A stretch of DNA of 10,706 nucleotides from an uncultured Eubacteriales bacterium (lineage in GTDB: Bacteria > Bacillota > Clostridia > Oscillospirales > Oscillospiraceae), in contig URKW01000070.1 in the NCBI GenBank assembly GCA_900548615.1, positions 1-10,706 on the forward strand, given 5' to 3'. A model generated the notes under the pieces. It was not told the DNA's origin. It was given only the letters and a program-made list of their open reading frames with translations, and ran no database searches. Shown one piece after another: positions 1-6,885 of this stretch (position 1 is the stretch's first letter; each line of letters opens with the position of its first letter). The translations under genes and the position numbers were made by a program.

Positions 1-559
1 TGGCCTGCACCTTGTCCTGCACCCGGTAGCTGCCCACCACGATGGCAACGGATACCGGGATGACCCACAATGCTGCCAGAGCCATCCGTCCGTCAAAGGC
101 GAACAGGCTCAGAGCAATGAGCACCGTGGAGATGAGGGAACCGAATAGACCGGGGATGAAGTGGGAGCAGTCCTTTTCCAACACCTCGCAGTCTGCCATG
201 ATGGTGCTGGTCAGGTCGGCAAGGTCCCGCTTGCCGAAAAAGGACAGGGGCAGCTTGCGCAGTCGTTCCGCAAGGGTCAGGCGGCGGGTGCCGCTCTCTT
301 TATAGGTCGTAAAATAGGTGCCATTGTACTGGAACCATGTGGTCAGCAGGATCAGCGCAAAGCAGGCCGCACACCCCAGCAGATAAAAACCTTTTCTCCC
401 GCTCGTGGAGCCTGCAAGCATGTCTTTTACCAAGAGATACAGCAGCCCGGTGGGCAACATGAATGCCATGTTTTGGAACGCACAGGCCAGAACGCCCTTT
501 ACAAGCCCTTTTGCGCCCTCCGGGGAGCTGGCTGTGGCGTGTTGAATTTTTCCGATCAT
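1..559 (-). CDS. ABC transporter half-transporter, membrane domain (partial, 3' end off window)
   Basis: This is the N-terminal 186 residues of an ABC half-transporter. The reading frame is open from the ATG at 559 to the window edge. Hydrophobic stretches at about residues 27-45, 58-76, 138-156 and 160-178 look like the first membrane helices of a type IV (exporter-fold) membrane domain. Residues 100-130 (LRKLPLSFFGKRDLADL and what follows) match the usual intracellular loop and coupling-helix pattern, where an 'LP..FF' motif precedes a Gly/Asp-rich turn. The ATPase domain would lie beyond the window. The start lies 3 bp after the upstream ABC gene's stop, with AAAGGAGG just in front, so the two are co-transcribed and translationally coupled. 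By family precedent the two products form a heterodimer in the cytoplasmic membrane. Substrate and direction are not visible; neighbouring genes favour a metal chelate or an amphipathic small molecule. Confidence 0.88.
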   Translation of the reverse strand, partial: MIGKIQHATASSPEGAKGLVKGVLACAFQNMAFMLPTGLLYLLVKDMLAGSTSGRKGFYLLGCAACFALILLTTWFQYNGTYFTTYKESGTRRLTLAERLRKLPLSFFGKRDLADLTSTIMADCEVLEKDCSHFIPGLFGSLISTVLIALSLFAFDGRMALAALWVIPVSVAIVVGSYRVQDKVQA

Positions 560-562
560 CTT

Positions 563-2332
563 TCACCCCTCCTTTGCGACCTTCCACTGCACCGAGGCCT
601 GATAATCCTGCCACATCCGGGCAAACAGGCCGTTCTGCGCGCACAGTTCGCCCTTTGTTCCGGATTCTGCAATTTGCCCATCCTGCACCACATAGATGCA
701 GTCGGCGTTGGCTACGGTGGACAGGCGGTGTGCGATCATCAGCACGGTTTTGCCCTTGGCAAGCCGGGCAAAGGCTGCCTGCACCTTGGCTTCATTGTCC
801 GGGTCGGCAAAGGCGGTGGCCTCGTCCAGAATCAGGATGGGCGCATTTTTCAGCATGGCGCGTGCAATGGCGATGCGCTGCTGCTCGCCGCCGGAAAGAT
901 ACACGCCCTTGGTGCCAATGACGGTATGGATGCCCGCTGGGAACTTTTCTATAATATCCATGCACTGGGCGGCCTTGAGCGCCGCCAGCACCTCGGCTTC
1001 GGTGGCCTGCGGTTTGCCCAGACGGACGTTGTCCAGAATGCTGCCCTTGAGAAGGCGGCTGTTCTGGAACACAAAGGAAATGGTATCCATCAGCTCTTCC
1101 TTGGAAACATCCCGCACATCCGCTCCACCCACCCGGACGCTGCCGCTCTGCACATCAAAGAACCGGCAGATCAGGTTTGCCAGCGTAGATTTTCCGCCGC
1201 CGGAGGGACCTACAAAAGCCACAGTCTGTCCCGGCTGGATGTCCATGGAAACGCCCCTGATAACATCCGTCTTGCCGTCATAGCTGAAATGCACATCCCG
1301 CAGCGTCACGGAGCCGTCCTGCGGGTGCTGGGGCTTGCTGCTCACCGGCACAGGCGCTGCATCCAGCACGGAATCGATCCGCTGCAGGGCATCGGCTACC
1401 ACCATCTTGTTCTCGCTCATGTACATTATGCGGGTCAAAGTCAGGGAGATCACCGGCGTGATGATGATATAGAACAGCAGGTTCAGCAGGAATTCCGGCG
1501 TCACGCCGTTTCTGGTAAAAATCAGCCCGCCTGCAATCAGAAAGGCGAACACGCCGTTGACGGCGGCGGTGTAGAACATCATGGGCAGGCGCAGGTCTTT
1601 GGTGTAGGAGATGACCCACTTTTCGTACTCATCAATGGTGGCCTTGAACTTTTTGAAGGAAAACACCGACTGCCCGAAGGTCTTGACCACCGGGATGCCC
1701 CGGACGTATTCCACTGCCTCGTTGGACATAGCCTCCAAGGCGTTGCCGTACTGCCGCATTTTTTCGACCATCCGCTTGCCGGTCATGGTCGCCATAATGA
1801 GGAAAGCCAGCACCACCGGCGCAAGGCTCAGCAGCCCCAACCTCCAGTCGAACGCCAACAGCAGCACCAGCAGCCCCACCGGGGTGGCGATGGCGTTGTA
1901 CTGGTCGGGCAGCTGGTGGGCAAGATAGGTCTCGGCGGCTCCGGTGCTCTCGTGGATGATCTTGCGCAGCTTGCCGCTGCCGAAGTTCTCGGCAAAGCCC
2001 AGCGGCAGCACTGCCAGATGCTCCGACACTGCCAGCCGCAGATTCGTCGCCACCCGGAACGCCGACAGATGGGAGCACATCAGCGCCGCAACGTAAATAA
2101 GGTAAGACAGCACCGCGAATAACACTGCCATCCAGCCGTAATGGGGGATGTTCACCGCCTGCGCATAGTTTGGCGCTGCGCCCAGCACATCCCGCAGGAT
2201 CTTCCAGATGTACACAAAAGGCACCAGCGCCACCAGCGCACTGGCCCCGGACAACACCCACGAAGCGTAGGTGAAATATCGGTAGTTCCCGGCGTAACCC
2301 ATCAGCCGGGAAAGATCAGACTGTTTTTTCAA
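563..2332 (-). CDS. ABC transporter, fused membrane and ATP-binding half-transporter
   Basis: A complete 589-residue half-transporter with an N-terminal membrane domain (about residues 18-310, six predicted helices) and a C-terminal ATPase. The ATPase motifs are intact: Walker A GPSGGGKS at 375-382, Q-loop Gln423, signature LSGGEQQ at 479-485, Walker B ILILDE at 499-504 with catalytic Glu504, and switch His535. This site therefore looks catalytically competent. The likely partner is the gene 3 bp downstream. The start is a TTG at 2332: an in-frame TAA lies immediately upstream, and a GAGG sits 11 bp before it, a little far, so initiation may be weak. Length and layout fit both MDR-type exporters and the exporter-fold siderophore importers (YbtPQ/IrtAB type). 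The nearby AraC regulator and ZinT-like lipoprotein make a metal-related substrate attractive, but this is inference. A hairpin lies between this gene and the lipoprotein gene upstream. Confidence 0.95.
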   Translation of the reverse strand: MKKQSDLSRLMGYAGNYRYFTYASWVLSGASALVALVPFVYIWKILRDVLGAAPNYAQAVNIPHYGWMAVLFAVLSYLIYVAALMCSHLSAFRVATNLRLAVSEHLAVLPLGFAENFGSGKLRKIIHESTGAAETYLAHQLPDQYNAIATPVGLLVLLLAFDWRLGLLSLAPVVLAFLIMATMTGKRMVEKMRQYGNALEAMSNEAVEYVRGIPVVKTFGQSVFSFKKFKATIDEYEKWVISYTKDLRLPMMFYTAAVNGVFAFLIAGGLIFTRNGVTPEFLLNLLFYIIITPVISLTLTRIMYMSENKMVVADALQRIDSVLDAAPVPVSSKPQHPQDGSVTLRDVHFSYDGKTDVIRGVSMDIQPGQTVAFVGPSGGGKSTLANLICRFFDVQSGSVRVGGADVRDVSKEELMDTISFVFQNSRLLKGSILDNVRLGKPQATEAEVLAALKAAQCMDIIEKFPAGIHTVIGTKGVYLSGGEQQRIAIARAMLKNAPILILDEATAFADPDNEAKVQAAFARLAKGKTVLMIAHRLSTVANADCIYVVQDGQIAESGTKGELCAQNGLFARMWQDYQASVQWKVAKEG

Positions 2333-2352
2333 TTAAATCACATCCTCATTTG

Positions 2353-2393
2353 AAAAACGGTATGCGCACCCACTTGATCCAAACGGGTGCGCA
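2353..2393 (-). terminator. Hairpin with trailing T-run between lipoprotein and ABC genes (terminator or attenuator)
   Basis: On the minus strand TGCGCACCC (2393-2385) pairs perfectly with GGGTGCGCA (2371-2363) around a 13-base loop. The sequence TACCG and then five T's (2357-2353) follow. A GC-rich 9-bp stem before a T-run is typical of an intrinsic terminator. The T-run starts five bases after the stem and the loop is long, so termination may be only partial. It could reduce expression of the ABC pair relative to the lipoprotein, or end the lipoprotein message if the ABC genes have their own promoter; none is evident in the short gap. Confidence 0.6.
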
Positions 2394-2401
2394 AAGAGCA
2401 A

Positions 2402-3118
2402 TTATTCTGCATTCGACAGATTTTCTGTGGCGAACAGCTCAATGACATTTTCCATGGTCGCCTGATCATAGTTCTCCGCGATGGCCGCTGCGTTCCAGTA
2501 GGCGTAATTGCCCTCGAACCAGCTTTGCAGGTCGCTGAGATCTTCTGCATAGCGGAACTCCAGATGATAGGTGGTCTCCATGGTGTCAGGTGAAAACGCA
2601 AAATAGGTAAACTCGCCGGAATTTTCATCCTCGCTCTGATAGAAGATGAAGCCGTTTTCGTTTTTCTCATCCAGCAGCTTATAGGTGTGGGAGAAAACCT
2701 CCTGTCCCTGCGCGTCCAGGCCGGTGATCGTGTGACCGTCCATCACGAACTTGTCGATGCCGCCAAGAAAATAGCAGTTGAACGCCATGCTGTCCGGATC
2801 TGCCTCGTATTTTTCCGCAGCTTCCGGACCGTAAGGCTCCGCCATGCACATCCCCAGCAGCAGATCCGTGGTGGCCTCCGCGTTCTCCGCGCCTACCAGC
2901 GGTGCGGTGGCATCGATCCAGATATTCCGATACTCGGACTTTGACAGCTCCGGAAACAGCTCCACATAAGTGCCGCCGATGCCGGTCAGATAATCGTCGG
3001 TCGTCGTGCTCTGGTCAGCCGCCGGCGGCGTCTGTTCATCTGTTTTCGTCTGGCCGCAGCCGGCAGCCGACAGCAGGCAGATCACGCAAAGCACAAAAGC
3101 AGCAAATTTCTTTTTCAT
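2402..3118 (-). CDS. Putative lipoprotein with ZinT/AdcA-like domain
   Basis: A 238-residue exported lipoprotein. A positively charged start (MKKK), a hydrophobic core and the lipobox-like SAAGC put the lipidated Cys at residue 21. An acidic, Thr/Gln-rich linker (22-42) tethers the globular domain to the outer face of the membrane. Residues about 45-235 resemble the ZinT/YodA and AdcA C-terminal family: an early aromatic/Gly strand, the segment FVMDGHTITG (124-133), SGEFTYFAFSP (167-177), YHLEFRY (184-190), and a Trp/Tyr-rich region (200-208). ZinT proteins bind zinc with a His cluster ending in HFH. Here the same place reads YHLE, so only His185 is kept and another ligand may be Glu187. The start has a strong AGGAGG six bases upstream. 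It lies behind its own putative promoter and operator and ahead of the ABC pair, so it may act as a binding or accessory protein for that transporter. The family call is by eye and moderate. Confidence 0.8.
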   Translation of the reverse strand: MKKKFAAFVLCVICLLSAAGCGQTKTDEQTPPAADQSTTTDDYLTGIGGTYVELFPELSKSEYRNIWIDATAPLVGAENAEATTDLLLGMCMAEPYGPEAAEKYEADPDSMAFNCYFLGGIDKFVMDGHTITGLDAQGQEVFSHTYKLLDEKNENGFIFYQSEDENSGEFTYFAFSPDTMETTYHLEFRYAEDLSDLQSWFEGNYAYWNAAAIAENYDQATMENVIELFATENLSNAE

Positions 3119-3141
3119 ACAGTACCTCCTGAAACTTCTTA

Positions 3142-3157
3142 GTTAGTGTCCTCTAAC
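3142..3157. promoter_or_regulatory. 16-bp operator-like dyad GTTAG-N6-CTAAC upstream of the lipoprotein gene
   Basis: The plus strand reads GTTAGTGTCCTCTAAC, a perfect 5-bp inverted repeat with a 6-bp spacer. The same architecture appears twice beside the TetR gene, and the nine bases TCCTCTAAC are identical to the copy at 10218-10233. It lies just downstream of an extended -10 sequence, where a bound repressor would block transcription start. A further CTAAC half-site at 3169-3173 overlaps the -10 and is offset by 16 bp. Binding by the TetR protein is inference. Confidence 0.6.
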
Positions 3158-3165
3158 CACCGCGT

Positions 3166-3174
3166 ATTCTAACA
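3166..3174 (-). promoter_or_regulatory. Extended -10 promoter element for the lipoprotein gene
   Basis: On the minus strand the sequence TGTTAGAAT matches the extended -10 pattern TGnTATAAT with one mismatch. No good -35 is visible at 16-18 bp, which is tolerable for extended -10 promoters. Transcription would begin close to the operator-like dyad at 3142-3157, about 40-50 bases before the lipoprotein start. Located between the AraC stop and the lipoprotein start, it would give the left-hand genes a separately controlled promoter. Confidence 0.4.
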
Positions 3175-3191
3175 TGATTCGCGTTTTCAAA

Positions 3192-4202
3192 CTACTCCGT
3201 TTTGGTTTCTATGCTCCGTTTTACTGCATTCGTTTTATCAGCGCGATAGCGGGACGGTGTCTTCCCGTACCGCTTTTTAAAGCTCTCCGAAAATTTGCTG
3301 GCGTTGTCATATCCTGCGTGCTGGGCGATCTCTGTAATAGGCTTCCTGCTGCGAACCAGCTCCACCGCTGCTTGCTCCAGACGGTATTCCTTGATGTAAT
3401 GGTAGACAGGCATACCATAGGTCTGCTTGAACAGCTTTTGCAGGTGCGACACGGAAATCGCGTGCTCTGCCGCCAGCTGGGCAAGGGACACACATCCCTC
3501 CCGGTTCGTCAGCAGATGATCCCGGAGATGGTGTGCCAGTGCCGTCTGCTCGGCAGAGCAATACGGATCCGCAGCACGTTCCTGCGGAATGCGGCCCAGC
3601 AGCAGCATCAGCTCCAGAACCTTCAGCTGCAAAAAGCCGCGCTCTGCGTAGGAGGCGCTTTCATAAAGCTCACGGAATACATGCTCGCAGCGCGGACCGG
3701 CGGGGCCGACCATATACCACTTGCTGCCCAGAAGATTCTGCTTGAGCGCGGTAAAGTCTATGGGAAATGCCGGAGCATTCAGACGTATCCAGTGTCCTGC
3801 GGCTGCGGGGTCGATTTCGAGACAAAGGCCCTCGTAATAGCCAAGCGGAAAGTGTGACTCCGACTTTGTCCCGTGCAGCCCATCGTAGCAGCTGATCGCC
3901 ATGTCTCCCGGTTTCAGCAGAACATGACTGCGCATGGAAAAGCTGGTTTCGAAGCGTCCGTTGATGCAGAAGTTGACTTCCAGCACGCCGACCTGTGTGC
4001 GGATCTCCGTATACGATCCCATTTCCAGCTGCATCAGCATCACGCTCACGCCGTCAAAGATCCGAAAACAGTGAATTTCTCCGTTTCCGTCGGCGTTTTC
4101 AAAGCCGCCTGTCTGACCGATCGGGCAGGAACCGATATTGGTTTCGTCATGGTAAGTAATGTGAACGATGGTCAACACCGCCTTTCTCCAATGGAATGCC
4201 AT
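3192..4202 (-). CDS. AraC-family transcriptional regulator
   Basis: A DNA-binding regulator of up to 336 residues. The C-terminal 100 residues hold the double helix-turn-helix of the AraC family: helix pair one at about 239-260 (SLAQLAAEHAISVSHLQKLF) and pair two at about 288-310, followed by the hallmark YGKTPSRYR (312-320). The N-terminal 200 residues form a beta-rich ligand or sensor domain (for example VLEVNFCINGRFE, 73-85, and LLKPGDMAIS, 95-104), a layout shared with AraC regulators found beside exporter-fold siderophore transporter genes (YbtA type). The ATG at 4202 has no convincing ribosome site. A GGAG seven bases before the GTG at 4178 suggests the protein may begin there, eight residues later. 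It starts 22 bp after the BAAT_C-like hydrolase and ends 73 bp before the lipoprotein gene, so it is probably the last gene of the operon and a controller of the lipoprotein and ABC genes (inference). Confidence 0.93.
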   Translation of the reverse strand: MAFHWRKAVLTIVHITYHDETNIGSCPIGQTGGFENADGNGEIHCFRIFDGVSVMLMQLEMGSYTEIRTQVGVLEVNFCINGRFETSFSMRSHVLLKPGDMAISCYDGLHGTKSESHFPLGYYEGLCLEIDPAAAGHWIRLNAPAFPIDFTALKQNLLGSKWYMVGPAGPRCEHVFRELYESASYAERGFLQLKVLELMLLLGRIPQERAADPYCSAEQTALAHHLRDHLLTNREGCVSLAQLAAEHAISVSHLQKLFKQTYGMPVYHYIKEYRLEQAAVELVRSRKPITEIAQHAGYDNASKFSESFKKRYGKTPSRYRADKTNAVKRSIETKTE

Positions 4203-4224
4203 GCGCCTGTGCCGATGCCGGCGT

Positions 4225-5157
4225 TTACTCCGTGCTCGTCCATGCGTGGATGGCTGCGCTCACGCGGCGGTCAATATCCTGGCGTGTCTGTCTGCACGCT
4301 TCCGGAAACTGCTTTGCTGCCTGAAATGCCAGACGGACGAAGAGGCCTGCTCCCACAGGCAGCATGATTTTCAGCATCCCCTCCGGAAAGACAAAGTGGG
4401 TGCCGTGAGCATAAACCATTGTTTCAATCTCGCATTCATACGGCTTTTCCGCAAGGCGCTTTTCCATACGGCGGATATACTTTGCGGTATCCCACAGCGC
4501 ATCGTCCTCCGCGCCGATCAGCAGCAGCTTTCCCCGGATGTTTTCAACAGGAATATATTCTTCCGGCTCGATCGGGTGCACCGCCTCGGAATCATCAAAC
4601 AGCTTGCGGGAGTTGACCATATCGCCGGTGCGCTTGCTCTCGGCGGCGACGCAGTGCCAATAATCGGGATGCTGATAGCAAAACGGCATATAGGGCAGCG
4701 GCTTGCCCCGGTAGGAGAACAGCGACTCGCCCTCGACCGGCCATTCCTTGCAGCCGTCCCTTTTGCCCTGCTGAAAGCCCTGCCACACAAAGTCGCTTGG
4801 TGTCAGGGCAATGGTCAGGGTAACATCCGGGAACATGGCAGCCGCTGTCAGCGTGAGCGTTCCCGTAGTCGATGCACCGGCAATGCCAATTTTATGGTTG
4901 CCGTTGGCTTTCAGCCACGAAATGGCCGTCTCCACGCGCTCCAGCGGATAATTGTGATGGCCGTAATCCTTTTTCGCAGGCGACATGGTGAGAACGTTTA
5001 CGCCCTGTCCGCAGAGCCATTTCACGGCAGAGCGCGCAAGCCGATCCTCCGGATCGTCACCAATCATCGCAATGACCGCGCAGTCCGATCCGCCGGCACA
5101 CGCCCAGTACGCGCCGTAAAAGCCGGCGGTCTCCACATCAAAGTGCAGGTGCTTCAT
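4225..5157 (-). CDS. Alpha/beta hydrolase, BAAT_C (acyl-CoA thioester hydrolase/acyltransferase)-like
   Basis: A 310-residue alpha/beta hydrolase. The nucleophile elbow is IAGASTTG with Ser96, the acid is probably Asp218 or Asp219 in GAEDDALWD, and the catalytic His is His251 or His254 in YAHGTHFVFPEG. The segment after the elbow (TLTIALTPSDFVWQG) and the 'GAEDDALW' acid turn followed by an RMEKRL helix are typical of the BAAT C-terminal family, which includes acyl-CoA thioesterases and bile acid-CoA:amino acid acyltransferases; bacterial members often lack the N-terminal domain, as here. Those enzymes usually have Cys or Ser as nucleophile. The start overlaps the preceding methyltransferase stop by four bases (ATGA), with AGAGGG five bases upstream, so the two are translationally coupled. 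It may hydrolyse or transfer an ester or thioester of the same substrate. The exact reaction is unknown. No signal peptide is seen, so the protein is cytoplasmic. Confidence 0.85.
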   Translation of the reverse strand: MKHLHFDVETAGFYGAYWACAGGSDCAVIAMIGDDPEDRLARSAVKWLCGQGVNVLTMSPAKKDYGHHNYPLERVETAISWLKANGNHKIGIAGASTTGTLTLTAAAMFPDVTLTIALTPSDFVWQGFQQGKRDGCKEWPVEGESLFSYRGKPLPYMPFCYQHPDYWHCVAAESKRTGDMVNSRKLFDDSEAVHPIEPEEYIPVENIRGKLLLIGAEDDALWDTAKYIRRMEKRLAEKPYECEIETMVYAHGTHFVFPEGMLKIMLPVGAGLFVRLAFQAAKQFPEACRQTRQDIDRRVSAAIHAWTSTE

Positions 5158-5996
5158 TGTTTCCCTCTAAATTTGATTTTTACGATCTGCATTCTCATCA
5201 TCCCATCGCCGACCCGGGCAAGGAAGCGGAAAAAGCCGCTGACTGACGGGCCTTTCAGATCGTTGTAGCCCAGCATATAGCCCCGGCTGGAGACCCGCAA
5301 ACTGCTGTCCCACGCGCCGATCTCGCTTTTCGCGTCCGAAACGGCAAAGTATGCGCCCACATCCTTAATCTCGGCATCCTTCAGCCATGTTTTCAGCATC
5401 AGCTTGACTGCCTTCTCATTGGCGGCATCGAACACCAGCACAGCGCCCGGAAAAGCGTCTGCCATAGCACGTACCAGTGTTTTTACCTGCTCCTTTAGGA
5501 AATAGTAGAACACTCCCGCCGCAAAGAAGACCGCGCCGCCGGAGGCGTCGATTCTTTCAAACCACGATGTATCGTTGAGGTCGCAGGGGATATTTTCCTC
5601 CCGCTCCCTGGCAGGGAGCAGCTCGTTGCGCACAGCAATGACGTCCGGAAAGTCCAGATTGTAGAGCTTGCACTTACCGTTATCGCAAGCCCGACCTGTG
5701 CTGTCCAACCCGCAGCCGAGATTCACCACCGCCGCATTGGGATGACTTTTCAGATACTCCCGCACCTCGAAGGCAAGGTCGTTCTGCCGCATGGCGACCT
5801 TAAGAAAGCCGAAGCGCTGCATCGAATTGCGGGATTTTTTCTCCAAGGCGGAAAAATCATAGTCGACCGCGTTTACCAGCCGCCGCGCCGCCTCATCTCG
5901 GTACAAACTGGGGTACAGCTCGGAGCACATTTTCCGTGCGTACAGCGGAATGATCAGCGTCTCCTGCACCGTGTTCTTTTCAATTTTATAGCGCAC
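5154..5996 (-). CDS. Class I SAM methyltransferase, divergent LCM/TcmP-type
   Basis: A 280-residue protein of the leucine carboxyl methyltransferase (LCM, PF04072-like) type, whose members methylate carboxyl or hydroxyl groups of proteins and natural products. Counting from the ATG at 6002, the SAM-binding motif I is VVNLGCGLDST (92-102), followed by LYNLDFPD (113-120), where the Asp would hold the SAM ribose. The later family motif usually reads E-G-x-x-x-Y-L; here it reads AAGVFYYF (161-168), without the Glu, and the common GLDTR reads GLDST. It may therefore act on a different substrate from the other LCM-type enzyme in the operon. I chose the GTG at 5996 because AAAGGAGG abuts the upstream ATG (6002) with no spacer but lies six bases before this GTG; the ATG start would add only two residues. 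It follows the metallo-hydrolase by 6-12 bp and overlaps the BAAT_C-like hydrolase by 4 bp. Confidence 0.88.
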   Translation of the reverse strand: MRYKIEKNTVQETLIIPLYARKMCSELYPSLYRDEAARRLVNAVDYDFSALEKKSRNSMQRFGFLKVAMRQNDLAFEVREYLKSHPNAAVVNLGCGLDSTGRACDNGKCKLYNLDFPDVIAVRNELLPAREREENIPCDLNDTSWFERIDASGGAVFFAAGVFYYFLKEQVKTLVRAMADAFPGAVLVFDAANEKAVKLMLKTWLKDAEIKDVGAYFAVSDAKSEIGAWDSSLRVSSRGYMLGYNDLKGPSVSGFFRFLARVGDGMMRMQIVKIKFRGKQ

Positions 5997-6002
5997 AGTC
6001 AT

Positions 6003-6010
6003 CCTCCTTT
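6003..6010 (-). promoter_or_regulatory. Ribosome binding site that decides the start of the divergent LCM-type methyltransferase
   Basis: On the minus strand AAAGGAGG directly touches the ATG at 6002, leaving no spacer, but stands six bases before the in-frame GTG at 5996. Normal spacing favours the GTG. It overlaps the stop codon of the metallo-hydrolase gene (6011-6009), linking translation of the two genes. Confidence 0.6.
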
Positions 6011-6872
6011 ATCGCCCAACAGCCTGAAGATACCCGGCCCTCGCCACTTCCTCCGTATCGTCTGATTCATCGTAGGCGTCATAAGGCGCGGTGGGGTCGG
6101 GAACCCGCTTTCGGAACGGTGAGCAAAGCTTGTCCTTATGGGCAAAGGCGAACTCGAAGTTGTCCGTCCAGCCGGTGTGACCGGTGAGAAACAGCGGATG
6201 CAGGTCACGGCTTTGCAGCTTCTGCTCCAGCGCCGCCAGCGACTTTACCGCCAGTTTGTTGCTTTCTGCCAGAGAGGAAATGAAGCTGTAGCCGCCGTCC
6301 GCGCCGAACCAGAGAGTGTCGCCGGTGAAGAGATATTTGTCGTCAATGAGATAGGCCATATGTCCCCATGTATGGCCGGGGACAAGGAAGCACTCAATTT
6401 TGATGCCGTCGATATCAAGTATTTGACCATCTGTGAGCAGCACTTTTTCGTTATGGATGGTCACCTGCGGCAGCTTGTAGAGGTGATAAATGACCTTGCG
6501 GCGCACCTCACCGGTGAGATAGCGATTTTCAATCTCGCTGATATAGAGCTTTGCGCTCCGGAACAAACTGGGGCTGTCTGCTTCCACCGCACCTACATGG
6601 TCGGTGTCCTGATGAGTGATGAGGATGTGCCGGATGGACTGTGGGTCGATGCCCAGCCAGTCCATTTTTTTTGCCAGCCGGTCGTAGTTATACCCGGCAT
6701 CGATCATGATGGTGGTGTCGCCCTTGCGGTAGAAGAAAATGTTCGCCACCCACTCCCGCACGCAGGCCACGCGCTCATCCACCCAGCCAGTGTTCAGCGG
6801 CTTGAATATTTCCTTGCCGCGGTACATCTTGCTCATTTCTCTTTTCTGAAATTCGGTCGCTTTCTTTGACAT
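6009..6872 (-). CDS. Metallo-beta-lactamase-fold metallo-hydrolase
   Basis: A 287-residue MBL-fold hydrolase with a full set of metal ligands: HQDTDH at 87-92 (His87, Asp89, Asp91, His92), His167 in PGHTWGH, Asp185 in FTGDTLWF and His232 in LTGHTG. The first motif is HxDxDH, not the common HxHxDH, a variation seen in a subset of the fold. The fold serves lactonases, thioesterases, glyoxalase II and others, so hydrolysis of an ester, lactone or thioester is likely, but the substrate cannot be told. The start is set by AAGGAGG eight bases before the ATG at 6872. A frame extension up to 6911 has no such site and runs back into the membrane-protein gene. That ribosome site overlaps the membrane protein's stop codon. 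The C-terminal tail after about residue 255 is acidic and probably disordered. No signal peptide is visible, so the protein is cytoplasmic. Confidence 0.93.
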   Translation of the reverse strand: MSKKATEFQKREMSKMYRGKEIFKPLNTGWVDERVACVREWVANIFFYRKGDTTIMIDAGYNYDRLAKKMDWLGIDPQSIRHILITHQDTDHVGAVEADSPSLFRSAKLYISEIENRYLTGEVRRKVIYHLYKLPQVTIHNEKVLLTDGQILDIDGIKIECFLVPGHTWGHMAYLIDDKYLFTGDTLWFGADGGYSFISSLAESNKLAVKSLAALEQKLQSRDLHPLFLTGHTGWTDNFEFAFAHKDKLCSPFRKRVPDPTAPYDAYDESDDTEEVARAGYLQAVGR

Positions 6873-6885
6873 CGGTATTTCCTCC

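Noticed and set aside
300..644. Minus-strand frame spanning the junction of the two ABC genes
   Set aside because: It is out of frame with both ABC genes, which are supported by motifs, stop codon and ribosome site at the junction.
161..2122. Long plus-strand open frame of 653 codons
   Set aside because: It is antisense to the complete ABC transporter gene, whose motifs are all intact. Its translation is rich in His, Gln and Gly without domain pattern, typical of a shadow frame in GC-rich DNA.
6138..6869. Plus-strand open frame of 243 codons
   Set aside because: It lies wholly antisense to the MBL-fold hydrolase, which has all its metal ligands and a good ribosome site. No family pattern is visible in the plus-strand translation.
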